Source: Bdellovibrionales bacterium
Lineage (GTDB): Bacteria > Bdellovibrionota > Bacteriovoracia > Bacteriovoracales > Bacteriovoracaceae
NCBI GenBank assembly: GCA_030638415.1
Contig: DAOWEO010000128.1
Span: 1-64,000 of the forward strand
DNA: 64,000 nucleotides
Direction of reading: 5' to 3'
The notes under the pieces were generated by a model, which was given only the letters and a program-made list of their open reading frames with translations, was not told the DNA's origin and searched no databases. Below, piece by piece: positions 1-6,678 of the stretch. The position numbers were made by a program, and so were the translations under genes. Within the stretch, counting starts at the first letter, position 1. Each line of letters begins with the position of its first letter.

Positions 1-1
1 G

Positions 2-64
2 GGTGTAAAAGAAAAAACACTTTATCTATCATCACATGCTTGGCTCCCTAAAATTAGACATTAA
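2..64 (+). CDS. C-terminal end of an upstream gene (partial, uncertain)
   Basis: An open frame enters from the left edge, reads about 20 codons ending ...AWLPKIRH and stops with TAA at 62-64. This is just before the promoter of the first Fic gene, so it could be the 3' end of a preceding plus-strand gene. It is too short to recognise a family, and open by chance is equally possible. Confidence 0.25.
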   Translation, partial: GVKEKTLYLSSHAWLPKIRH

Positions 65-93
65 TTGATTTCGATCCGATTAAAGTGTATAAT
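65..93 (+). promoter_or_regulatory. Sigma-70-type promoter of the first Fic gene
   Basis: TTGATT at 65-70 is followed by a 17-base spacer and TATAAT at 88-93, a near-consensus sigma-70 promoter. Transcription would start near base 100, inside the palindrome at 91-115. The spacing and hexamers are read directly; activity is inferred. Confidence 0.6.
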
Positions 94-135
94 CAGGTCA
101 TATAATGACCTGATTAATGAGTCCAATCAGGTCAT
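91..135 (+). promoter_or_regulatory. Palindromic operator with a third half-site, upstream of fic
   Basis: AATCAGGTCAT (91-101) and its exact reverse complement ATGACCTGATT (105-115) are separated by ATA, a perfect 25-bp dyad covering the -10 end and the predicted start of transcription. A third identical AATCAGGTCAT lies at 125-135, between the dyad and the likely GTG start at 149. This is the architecture of an autorepressor operator. The Fic protein carries a C-terminal winged-helix-like domain, so it is the obvious candidate binder (inference). Confidence 0.65.
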
Positions 136-148
136 CACGGGAGTAGAA

Positions 149-1255
149 GTGACAAAATACATATGGCAGAAGGAGGAGTGGCCTAATTTTTCTTGGGATG
201 AAGAGAGTCTTGCCTCTGCACTTTCTAATGCAAAAAAAGCACAAGGATTTATCTTAGCTCAAGCAGATATATTTGACCTTAAAAGTTTAGGAGAAATTAT
301 ATTTCAAGAAGCACTCACAACATCAGAGATTGAAGGCCATAGTCCCAGTAAAAATAGTCTTCGCTCCTCTGTAGCACAAAGACTTGGCCTACCAACAGCA
401 GGATTTGTATATCAAGATAAAAGTAGCGATGGACTTGTTGAACTACTCATTGATGCTACAACTTGTCACAAAGATGAGCTCAATAAAGAAAAGCTATGGG
501 CCTGGCAAGCGGCACTCTTTCCTTCTGGCCACTCAGGAATACAAAAAATTACTGTAGGGAGTTGGCGTACCGGTGCAGAACCGATGAAAGTCATCTCAGG
601 ACAAATGGGTAAAGAGGTCATCCACTATGAAGCTCCTCCCTCTAAAAGCATCAACAAAGAGATCTCTCACTTTTTAAAATGGTGGAACCACTCCAACAGT
701 GTTGATGGAATTATTAGAGCAGCAGTTGCTCACTTCTGGCTTGTATCCATTCACCCTTTTGATGATGGAAATGGACGAATTGCCAGAGCAATTACGGATA
801 TGGCACTTGCTCAAGATGAGCAGACTTCAAAGCGACTCTATAGCCTCTCATCACAGATTATAAGAGAGAGAAAGCTATACTATAATATTCTTGAGTATAA
901 TCAAAAAAGCAGTGGTGACATTACCTCATGGATTAAGTGGTTTTTAGAGATGTATGCCAGGGCCATTGAAAATTCAAAAGAACTTATTCACAGGTCACTA
1001 TTTATTAATAAATTTTACAAACACTACTCAAATATTGTCTTAAACAAACGGCAACAAAAAGTAATAAAAAAACTGATCGAACTTCTTCCAAATGACTTTG
1101 AAGGAGGACTTACGAATAGAAAATATGTTTCAATTACAAAAGTAAGTCCTGAAACTGCAAAGAGAGATCTTAAATTTTTAGTTGAGGCTAAAATCCTTAA
1201 GAAAAATAGAGGAAAAGGTCGTTCCGTTAGTTATAGCTTAAATCGAGATCTTTAA
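149..1255 (+). CDS. Fic family protein (DUF4172-type N-terminus) with C-terminal winged helix
   Basis: Predicted Fic enzyme of 368 residues, a family that transfers AMP or related groups from nucleotides to target proteins. The start is taken as GTG at 149, preceded by GGGAG at 139-143, because the protein then begins VTKYIWQ..WPNF.W, the usual beginning of DUF4172-Fic proteins; an upstream TTG at 65 falls in the -35 box. The catalytic motif HPFDDGNGR is complete, with the key His at about residue 202. An N-terminal inhibitory motif TSEIEG (T58, E62, G63) fits the (S/T)xxxE(G/N) helix of auto-inhibited class II Fic proteins. The last 60 residues look like a winged helix (..SPETAKRDLKFLVEA..). 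It heads the island and overlaps a strong operator, suggesting self-regulation. Confidence 0.88.
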   Translation: MTKYIWQKEEWPNFSWDEESLASALSNAKKAQGFILAQADIFDLKSLGEIIFQEALTTSEIEGHSPSKNSLRSSVAQRLGLPTAGFVYQDKSSDGLVELLIDATTCHKDELNKEKLWAWQAALFPSGHSGIQKITVGSWRTGAEPMKVISGQMGKEVIHYEAPPSKSINKEISHFLKWWNHSNSVDGIIRAAVAHFWLVSIHPFDDGNGRIARAITDMALAQDEQTSKRLYSLSSQIIRERKLYYNILEYNQKSSGDITSWIKWFLEMYARAIENSKELIHRSLFINKFYKHYSNIVLNKRQQKVIKKLIELLPNDFEGGLTNRKYVSITKVSPETAKRDLKFLVEAKILKKNRGKGRSVSYSLNRDL

Positions 1256-1293
1256 TAACAAAACTTAAAGACTTAACAGCAACACTCGAAGAA

Positions 1294-1434
1294 ATGGCAA
1301 AAGACCTAATAGGAACAACCCAAACTATTAGTAACCGAATACAATTCGCTAAAAAAAATTGCCATAACAGTCTCAAAGCAGGTATCTTGACTACGGACCG
1401 GAAGCAAGGTACTATAGAAGAGAGGTACCTATGA
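1294..1434 (+). CDS. Possible 46-residue small ORF or gene remnant between fic and the ATPase
   Basis: ATG at 1294 opens a 46-codon frame whose TGA (1432-1434) overlaps the ATG of the ATPase gene as ATGA, the arrangement of translationally coupled genes. The frame is open further upstream, back to about 1240. Composition looks coding (helical, Lys/Gln-rich, ending ..GTIEERYL), but there is no clear ribosome-binding site and no family is recognised. It may be a real small protein, for instance a partner of either neighbour, or the remnant of a longer gene. Confidence 0.3.
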   Translation: MAKDLIGTTQTISNRIQFAKKNCHNSLKAGILTTDRKQGTIEERYL

Positions 1435-2543
1435 AAAAGTTTATTTATGACGGAATCGTAACAGGGGATGATTTTTGTCCTAGAATCCAAGATACGGATA
1501 AGCTACTATCCTATATCAATGATAGTACAAATGTTCTTCTGATAGCAAAAAGAAGAATGGGAAAATCATCTCTTATTCATGAAGTATTTGAAAATCGTCT
1601 CGATAAGAAAAAATTCATCACAATTTATGTTGATATTTTTGATATCACAGATGAAACAGATTTTGTAAAAAGCCTCTATCGTGCTGTAGGACAGTCACTT
1701 AAGCTTGATTTCAAACTAGTTCTTCAAACACTTAAGACTTTTTTTAATAAATCAACATTTGAAATTAGTATCGGCCAAGATGGAACTCCATCAATCAATC
1801 CTAAACTTGCAACAAGAGATATTGATGAGCTTTTTGCAGATATTTTTAATGGCCTTCATGAATATCTAAAACGACACAATTTAAAAGCAGCATTTTGCAT
1901 TGATGAATTTCAACAAATTCAAACTATAAAAAAACCATTAGATGCGACTCTTCGAAAATATATTCAGAAACACCATAATATCAGTTATATTTTTACAGGT
2001 TCAAAACGCCACACTCTTGCAAAACTATTTCAAGGACAAAAGTCTCCATTAATGGGTATGGTCACTCCTATGGAACTAGGTCCTATTAATCAAGATGATT
2101 TTTATAAGTTTGCAAAAAAAAGATTAAAGACACTTACTAAGGATACTTTTATAAATCTTTATAATCATGCAGAAGGAGAATCAAAGCTAGTGCAACACCT
2201 CTGTCGCCAACTCAAACTAATGAGTGATGATAATCAGCCTCTTGATGAAGCTCTTGCAATTAAAGGCGTTATCTCTGAAGTTGATAGTATTTGCCGAAAT
2301 ATTTTTGAATCACTTTCACCTAATGGGAGAAAAATCATTAAAATGATTACAGAAAAATCTCATACTCTCCTTACAAAAGAAATGCTGCAAGAACACAACA
2401 TATCAAAATCATCTGCCCAAACCAGTATTGATTATCTAATCAAAGAAGACCTCATCTTCAAGGAAGATTCAAACTATTTCCTTGACGGAGGTATAGGATC
2501 CTCATTTTCTCTATGGTGCCACTGGAAGTTCAAGGGATATTAA
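1431..2543 (+). CDS. AAA-type ATPase (archaeal-ATPase-like family) with C-terminal winged helix
   Basis: 370 residues. A P-loop of the form AKRRMGKSS (residues 39-47) follows a predicted beta strand, a Walker B strand reads AAFCIDEF (153-160, D158/E159), and a sensor-like IFTGSKR lies near 187-193. This matches the ATPase_2/archaeal-type AAA family often found in mobile and toxin-rich regions; substrates are unknown. A helix-turn-helix region lies near residues 310-350 (..LTKEMLQEHNISKSSAQTSIDYL..). The start has GAGAGG five bases upstream. The stop codon lies inside the first copy of the island repeat (2536-2583), so the last residues may have been set by a junction. It probably shares a transcript with fic. 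Confidence 0.8.
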   Translation: MKKFIYDGIVTGDDFCPRIQDTDKLLSYINDSTNVLLIAKRRMGKSSLIHEVFENRLDKKKFITIYVDIFDITDETDFVKSLYRAVGQSLKLDFKLVLQTLKTFFNKSTFEISIGQDGTPSINPKLATRDIDELFADIFNGLHEYLKRHNLKAAFCIDEFQQIQTIKKPLDATLRKYIQKHHNISYIFTGSKRHTLAKLFQGQKSPLMGMVTPMELGPINQDDFYKFAKKRLKTLTKDTFINLYNHAEGESKLVQHLCRQLKLMSDDNQPLDEALAIKGVISEVDSICRNIFESLSPNGRKIIKMITEKSHTLLTKEMLQEHNISKSSAQTSIDYLIKEDLIFKEDSNYFLDGGIGSSFSLWCHWKFKGY

Positions 2544-2583
2544 TAGATTATTTTGGTGCACCCTAAGGTAAATTATCGAACTA
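2536..2583. repeat. Island repeat, copy 1
   Basis: GATATTAATAGATTATTTT then GGTGCACCCTAAGG and AATTATCGAACTA. The same core recurs at 3403-3452 and 5152-5200. It ends the ATPase gene on one side and the RhuM-like gene on the other. Read on the minus strand it has AGTTCGATAA... and ends ..GCACCA, resembling the T-loop and CCA end of a tRNA, so it may derive from an attachment site (inference). Confidence 0.75.
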
Positions 2584-3177
2584 ACCAAGGTTATTAAAGT
2601 TGAACCGGTCTTTTTTAGAAACAGGAGTTTCTTTTCCTCCAATATTTCTATTCTCATAATTGAGGTGCCCACCACTATTTATTGAAGTGACAAACTCATT
2701 TTTACTCAAAATTTCTTTTTTATCAAGATCATAAAAAATAAGATTCTCTCCAGAGTCACTTTCCTCAGGCTCCTTTAACCGTTCATCATCAATAGTGAAT
2801 CCTTTGACAATATAGTCTTTTAATCGTTCGGTAGCCCATATTCTAAACTGTGTTCCACGGATACTGTTAACTCTATAACCGGTTGAAATTATACCATCAA
2901 GGTTATAGTATTCCACTTGATAGCTCTTACCATCTGTCGCAGTTGTTGCAAATTTTGCAACAACTGAATCTCTTTTCAACTCTCCACTTTCAAAGATATT
3001 TTTCAGATGCCTGCTAATGCCAGACTTGTCTACATCAAAAAGTTCTGCCATTTGAGTGATACTCAACCACATGGTTTCATTTTGAAGCCGAACATCCAAC
3101 TTCATATTACCATCCTTACCTTTATAAATTAATAACTCTCCTTTTGAGTTGTTATCTGTAGATTTTGACGTTGCCAT
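2581..3177 (-). CDS. Truncated RhuM-type protein fused to the shared 61-residue tail
   Basis: Residues 14-135 match the N-terminal domain of RhuM/virulence-type proteins, which occur beside Fic and toxin genes and in prophages (..LDVRLQNETMWLSITQMAELF.., ..YNLDGIISTGYRVNSIRGTQFRIWAT..). RhuM proteins normally continue to about 330 residues. Here, after DERLKEP, the sequence switches to a 61-residue tail (138-198) that is 47/61 identical to the tail of the unrelated protein at 3459-4115. It is therefore a hybrid, probably made by recombination in the repeat-bounded cassette. A GGGA motif lies 11 bases before the ATG. Function is unknown; RhuM proteins are presumed regulatory or antitoxin-like. 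Confidence 0.8.
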   Translation of the reverse strand: MATSKSTDNNSKGELLIYKGKDGNMKLDVRLQNETMWLSITQMAELFDVDKSGISRHLKNIFESGELKRDSVVAKFATTATDGKSYQVEYYNLDGIISTGYRVNSIRGTQFRIWATERLKDYIVKGFTIDDERLKEPEESDSGENLIFYDLDKKEILSKNEFVTSINSGGHLNYENRNIGGKETPVSKKDRFNFNNLG

Positions 3178-3384
3178 GATTTATAAGTTCCCTTTGAATT
3201 GATCAATTAATTTTATTACGTTTAAAATTTAGAAAATAAATTTCTTTGATAAGCTAGAAGATTTATTTTCACTCCATATATTATATGGCCACTCATACAA
3301 ATCTCCACTTATAGCTAAAATACTAACAAATATTAACATGTTGTAATTAAAAGTAACATAAAACAGAACTTGAATGTTGAGATA

Positions 3385-3452
3385 TTTCATAAATGAAACA
3401 AAGATATTAATAGATTATTAATGGTGCCCGCTAGTCGTCAATTATCGAACTA
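3385..3452. repeat. Island repeat, copy 2, with TTTCATAAATGAAA palindrome
   Basis: TTTCAT-AA-ATGAAA (3385-3398), then GATATTAATAGATTATTAA, TGGTGCCCGCTAGTCG and TCAATTATCGAACTA (to 3452). The palindrome and following bases match copy 3 closely. This copy retains TGGTGCCCG, identical to the first nine bases of the tRNA-Leu 3' end read on this strand. It separates the RhuM-like cassette from the next cassette. Confidence 0.75.
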
Positions 3453-3458
3453 TTAAAG

Positions 3459-4115
3459 TTATCCCAGATTATTAAAATTGAATCGATCTCTTTGAGAAAC
3501 AGGGGTTTCTTTTCCTCCAATATTTCTAATCTCATAATCTGGATATCCACCACTTTTTATTGATGTAACAAAATCTCCCTTGCTTAAAAGTTGTTTTTTA
3601 TCGAGATCATAAAAAGTTAGATTTTCTCCAGTTTCACTCTCCTCAAGTACAATCACTAGACCATTAGGTCTACTTTTGATCAATGATGCTCCTTTGTACT
3701 TTCTAGGATCATTGATATCAATGATTAATTCTCCATCTCTAAGGGCCTTTAGTAATTTTTTGAATAACTCATCCCTCGTTTTTGATTTTAACCCATATTT
3801 TCTACCAACTGCATTATTCCACAAATCCATATTGGTCTCTTTCTCTAGATTTTCTGGAGTTTCAGTTGATGATCCTCCTGGCAAAAGCTCATACAAACGT
3901 CCCAAAACGTGTGCAACCGATTTTCCATACTCTCTTGTATATACACCACTAACATAGGCATGCCTTAGAGCATCTACATCGTTGTTATAAAGTTCGCTGC
4001 TCTTACTATTTATCGTTCCATCTGAGTTTTTTGGTAAAGATCTTATATTCTTATCAATCAAAATATAAACTTCTTTTTCTGCTTCACCTTTAAGCGACAA
4101 CGGTTTTATTTTCAT
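3459..4115 (-). CDS. Toxin-like domain protein (DAxRHAY/NMDLWNN motifs) with the shared tail
   Basis: 218 residues with two parts. Residues 1-157 carry the conserved signatures NDVDALRHAYVSG (45-57) and NMDLWNNAVGRKYG (95-108), seen in uncharacterised domains of polymorphic-toxin and phage-associated proteins (DUF6973-like; name from memory, not searched). Residues 158-218 are the tail shared with the RhuM hybrid (..FYDLDKK..FVTSI.SGG..RNIGGKETPVS..NFNNLG), weakly like the end of DUF3892-type proteins. The start has GGA six bases upstream and overlaps the membrane protein gene by 26 bases, indicating one operon. No signal peptide is visible. A toxin role is a hypothesis only. Confidence 0.65.
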   Translation of the reverse strand: MKIKPLSLKGEAEKEVYILIDKNIRSLPKNSDGTINSKSSELYNNDVDALRHAYVSGVYTREYGKSVAHVLGRLYELLPGGSSTETPENLEKETNMDLWNNAVGRKYGLKSKTRDELFKKLLKALRDGELIIDINDPRKYKGASLIKSRPNGLVIVLEESETGENLTFYDLDKKQLLSKGDFVTSIKSGGYPDYEIRNIGGKETPVSQRDRFNFNNLG

Positions 4116-4461
4116 ATTTTTTCCAAGGGTTAAATTTTATAAAGATATATATATTTACCCCAATGATTATAAAAAATCCTGGAATAAAATATAATCCTAC
4201 AATTAGGGGTGTAAAAAACATTGATGGAAGAAAAGCTACTGTGGCAATTACTTTAAACTTCTTGGCACACTTTAACGCTAAGAAAATGATTCCAATATTA
4301 CAAGTGACAGCTATCAGTAAAATCTTTACAATAAATCGAACATTCAGTACGACCTGATCAAGAGGAGCTGTAATAAAAAAATGAATATATAAACTAGCCA
4401 TTGCAAAAAAGAAACCTACCATTATAAATTTCCATATTTTATTTACATCAAGTAAAATCAT
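4090..4461 (-). CDS. Small multi-pass membrane protein
   Basis: 123 residues with about four hydrophobic segments (roughly 10-32, 40-62, 66-88 and 90-110) and a Lys-rich C-terminus (WKKYENKTVVA). Its ATG overlaps the stop of the KilA-N gene as ATGA, and its 3' end overlaps the next gene by 26 bases, so the three genes are translationally linked. No family is recognised. Position beside a toxin-like protein makes an immunity or anchoring role conceivable, but nothing in the sequence proves it. Confidence 0.65.
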   Translation of the reverse strand: MILLDVNKIWKFIMVGFFFAMASLYIHFFITAPLDQVVLNVRFIVKILLIAVTCNIGIIFLALKCAKKFKVIATVAFLPSMFFTPLIVGLYFIPGFFIIIGVNIYIFIKFNPWKKYENKTVVA

Positions 4462-5054
4462 TTCATCTCCATACTTTTAATATGCCTATCAGCTTCAGAG
4501 GCATATACATAACTAATTTGCTGCTTAGATATTTCAGGTGGGATTAAGTTTTCTTTTATTGCTTCCGTATGAATACGGTAATTAATTCTTGTCATATTCC
4601 TACGAATATCCCACCCAAGCTGTTTTTGTTCTTCATCCTTTAATCGTTGAAATTCTTTAATTAAATAAATTTTAAATTTAGGAGAAACCCATGAGGCAAA
4701 CTCAAAAGCAATATCTTTATGAGCATAAGTACCTCCATACCTACCTGCCTTAGCGACAATACCAATAGAATTTGTCTTCTGTACCCATTGTTTAACAGAA
4801 AGAACAAAGCGATTTAGACCTACCTGGTTTTTAATTCCCTCGAATTCGGGGTAATTAAAATTCAAGTTGTAAATTTCTTCCCAAATACCTAAAAACTCAA
4901 TTGTATTTTTGTTTCTCAACCACTTTTCAATAAGTGAAAGGCCATTTTCAACATCACGAACAATATCTGTTAGTGAGATATAATCTTGTTCATTTGCAGC
5001 AATAATAGTAATTTCACTTCCCTGCACATTAATTTTCTTGTTCTTTTTTCGCAT
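4458..5054 (-). CDS. KilA-N domain protein, C-terminally truncated
   Basis: About 198 residues from the ATG at 5054, chosen because GGGA lies five bases upstream and the protein then begins MRKKNKKINVQG like the family; an ATG at 5087 lacks a binding site. The KilA-N region includes ..DYISLTDIVRD.., ..LIEKWLRNKNTIEFLGIWE.., ..AKAGRYGGTYAHKDIAFEFASWVSP.. and ..IYLIKEFQRLKDEE.., typical of phage-type DNA-binding or antirepressor proteins. Homologues normally run on for some 70 residues after ..YASEAD.., but here the frame ends with a short unrelated RHIKSMEMK. First gene of a three-gene minus-strand operon. Confidence 0.8.
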   Translation of the reverse strand: MRKKNKKINVQGSEITIIAANEQDYISLTDIVRDVENGLSLIEKWLRNKNTIEFLGIWEEIYNLNFNYPEFEGIKNQVGLNRFVLSVKQWVQKTNSIGIVAKAGRYGGTYAHKDIAFEFASWVSPKFKIYLIKEFQRLKDEEQKQLGWDIRRNMTRINYRIHTEAIKENLIPPEISKQQISYVYASEADRHIKSMEMK

Positions 5055-5133
5055 AGTTATCCCAGCTTGATTAGAAAACTCTAACATGTTGAATAGAACA
5101 ATAGAATCAAAGTAAGTACAAAAAAGAGAAGTT

Positions 5134-5200
5134 TTTCATAAATGAAACAAAGCATATTAATAGATTATTTTTGGTGCACCCTAAGGTCAATTATCGAACT
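5134..5200. repeat. Island repeat, copy 3, with TTTCATAAATGAAA palindrome
   Basis: TTTCATAAATGAAA (5134-5147), CATATTAATAGATTATTTT, TGGTGCACCCTAAGG and TCAATTATCGAACT ending at 5200. It is nearly identical to copy 2 on its left half and to copy 1 in the TGGTGCACCCTAAGG segment. It forms the upstream edge of the KilA-N operon cassette and lacks the coding tail found next to copies 1 and 2. Confidence 0.75.
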
Positions 5201-5288
5201 GCAGTAATGGATATGATTGAGCAAGTGCTTAATTTTCCGTTGTAATGCTTTAAATAGCTTTACCGATACAAAGAGCTTCGTTTAGCAA

Positions 5289-5368
5289 ATGTGCATATAA
5301 CTATTGATCTGTTTTTATGCACATGCTATTCTATGTGCATATGTTAGAAGTTATTTTTTTATGCACAT
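5289..5368 (+). promoter_or_regulatory. Two identical dyads (four operator half-sites) upstream of the second fic
   Basis: ATGTGCATA at 5289-5297 pairs with its reverse complement TATGCACAT at 5316-5324 across 18 bases, and the same pair recurs at 5333-5341 and 5360-5368 with exactly the same 18-base gap. Four perfect 9-bp half-sites with constant geometry over 80 bases strongly suggest a cooperative repressor operator. The dyads cover the candidate promoter at 5304-5332. The N-terminal winged helix of the downstream Fic protein is the best candidate binder. Confidence 0.75.
5304..5332 (+). promoter_or_regulatory. Candidate promoter of the second fic gene
   Basis: TTGATC (5304-5309), 17-base spacer, TATTCT (5327-5332). 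The second operator half-site lies in the spacer and the third at the predicted transcription start, so repressor binding would block polymerase. Confidence 0.45.
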
Positions 5369-5378
5369 TAGAGGTCTT

Positions 5379-6437
5379 ATGAATTACTCAAAAAGAAAAG
5401 AAAAAATTCTCCAATATATCAAAACATATGGAGAAATCTCTAATAGTGAAGCCCAAGCAATCACAAGTGCTCATCGAAATACAATCTCAGGTGACTTTAA
5501 AAGACTCGTCTCTGAAAAGATTTTAAATATTTCAGGGAAAGGAAAAGGAGCTAAATATACTCGATTAGATTTAATAATTTTCTCACAGGCTACCCTAGAC
5601 TCTGTCTTTTCAAAAAAAAATGATACCCAATTTAATCTTTTTTTTAATAAAGTAAAGAGACCTAAATCATTTTTTAATAAAACTTTTGATAATGCCATAA
5701 ATACAGATTTCACATTTTCAAAAGAGGTCTGTAGCTACTTTGAGCAGATGAAAGAAAAAATACAGATTAAAGAAAAAGAACTTTCAATCTCAGAAAGGAA
5801 AAGAAAAAAAGAAAAGCTAGTTATTGACCTATCCTGGGCATCATCAAACATAGAGGGGAATACTTATTCGATTCTAGAGACCGAAGCTCTTATTAAATAC
5901 AATGAAACAACAAAGGGAAAAACATTTTCAGAAGCTAAGATGATTTTAAATCATAAAGAGGCTATTAATTATATTCGCCAAGCTACTGCATATAAAAAAC
6001 TAACTAAGAAAAATATTTTTGAACTTCATCAATTACTAACAAATGAGCTCCATATTAAAACCGGATTTAGAGAGCACTTAGTCGCGATCTCAAATAGCAG
6101 TTATGTACCATGTGACAATCAATTTCAAATATCTTCATTTTTTGATAACCTTACAAAGCGGATAAATAAAGAAAAATCAATTCTCTCCAAAGCTGTCATG
6201 GCAAACCTTTTAATCGCCTATTTACAGCCTTTCTCCGATGGTAATAAACGAACTTCTCGAATGACTGGAAATGCAATTCTGTTATCCTATGGCCATCTAC
6301 CGATCTCCTTTGTGCATACTCCAAAAGAAGACTACATTAAGAGCATTCTATATTTTTATGAAAAGCAAGATCCTACTTATTTTATGCAGCTATTCCTTAA
6401 AGAGCTCAACCACTCATTTATTGATTATATTGGATAG
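5379..6437 (+). CDS. Winged-helix-Fic protein with Gln in place of the catalytic His
   Basis: 353 residues from ATG at 5379 (AGAGG four bases upstream); longer starts would run through the operators. Residues 1-65 form a winged helix (..RKEKILQYIKTYGEIS..HRNTISGDFKRLV..). An inhibitory motif SSNIEG (155-160) fits (S/T)xxxE(G/N). The Fic motif reads QPFSDGNKRTSR, with Gln283 where active Fic enzymes have His; the PF, DGN and R positions are kept. Loss of the general base would normally abolish AMP transfer, so the protein may be a regulator or use different chemistry; similar QPF-DGNKR variants probably form a subfamily (from memory). It lies alone between the KilA-N cassette and the tRNA scars, with its own operators. 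Confidence 0.85.
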   Translation: MNYSKRKEKILQYIKTYGEISNSEAQAITSAHRNTISGDFKRLVSEKILNISGKGKGAKYTRLDLIIFSQATLDSVFSKKNDTQFNLFFNKVKRPKSFFNKTFDNAINTDFTFSKEVCSYFEQMKEKIQIKEKELSISERKRKKEKLVIDLSWASSNIEGNTYSILETEALIKYNETTKGKTFSEAKMILNHKEAINYIRQATAYKKLTKKNIFELHQLLTNELHIKTGFREHLVAISNSSYVPCDNQFQISSFFDNLTKRINKEKSILSKAVMANLLIAYLQPFSDGNKRTSRMTGNAILLSYGHLPISFVHTPKEDYIKSILYFYEKQDPTYFMQLFLKELNHSFIDYIG

Positions 6438-6554
6438 CGTTAAGCACGAACTAAAAGAAAAAGTAAAATAGCACAGGGAGCTTCTGTACATGATTCCTAT
6501 GAGTTAGCCAAAAAGAAGCACCTCAAAAGAGATGCTGATTTTATAAACAATTTT

Positions 6555-6573
6555 TGGTGCCCGAGGCGAGACT
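6555..6573 (-). repeat. Copy of the tRNA-Leu 3' end (attachment-site scar), outer
   Basis: TGGTGCCCGAGGCGAGACT on the plus strand is identical to 6765-6783, the last 19 bases of tRNA-Leu including CCA. Such direct repeats of a tRNA 3' end mark integration into the tRNA gene. Confidence 0.8.
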
Positions 6574-6617
6574 CCTTATTTTTAAAAGTTACCAGCGGTA
6601 AGTTTTATAAAATAAGG
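6574..6617 (-). terminator. Terminator-like hairpin after the outer tRNA-end copy
   Basis: CCTTATTTT (6574-6582) pairs with AAAATAAGG (6609-6617), with an inner stem TTACC/GGTAA (6589-6593 and 6597-6601) around AGC. On the minus strand the inner stem is followed by a T-rich run (CTTTTAAAAA), as in an intrinsic terminator. The inner stem resembles the hairpin at 6686-6713 in sequence layout. Confidence 0.4.
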
Positions 6618-6659
6618 CTAGGTGCCAAATATGTAAACGGAGAAAAACTAAGAATCAAC

Positions 6660-6678
6660 TGGTGCCCGAGGCGAGACT
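6660..6678 (-). repeat. Copy of the tRNA-Leu 3' end (attachment-site scar), inner
   Basis: Second exact 19-bp copy of TGGTGCCCGAGGCGAGACT. The bases on its left (AAAACTAAGAATCAAC) also match those left of the true tRNA end (AAAACTAAGAATTAAT), so about 35 bp including 3' flank was duplicated. Confidence 0.8.

Noticed and set aside
65-67. TTG at 65 as start of the first Fic gene
   Set aside because: It is the -35 hexamer itself, and the frame then crosses the palindrome; GTG at 149 has a binding site and the family's usual N-terminus.
1227-1490. Minus-strand ORF of 87 residues over the fic-ATPase junction
   Set aside because: It lies antisense to the better-supported plus-strand reading, with no binding site or domain; judged a shadow.
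2536-5200. Classical integron attC array
   Set aside because: No R-box/L-box core or integron integrase is visible, and copies vary internally; a cassette-bounding repeat of unknown type is safer.
5304-5378. TTG at 5304 as start of the second Fic gene
   Set aside because: It would translate the promoter and operators; the ATG at 5379 has AGAGG and starts the winged helix cleanly.
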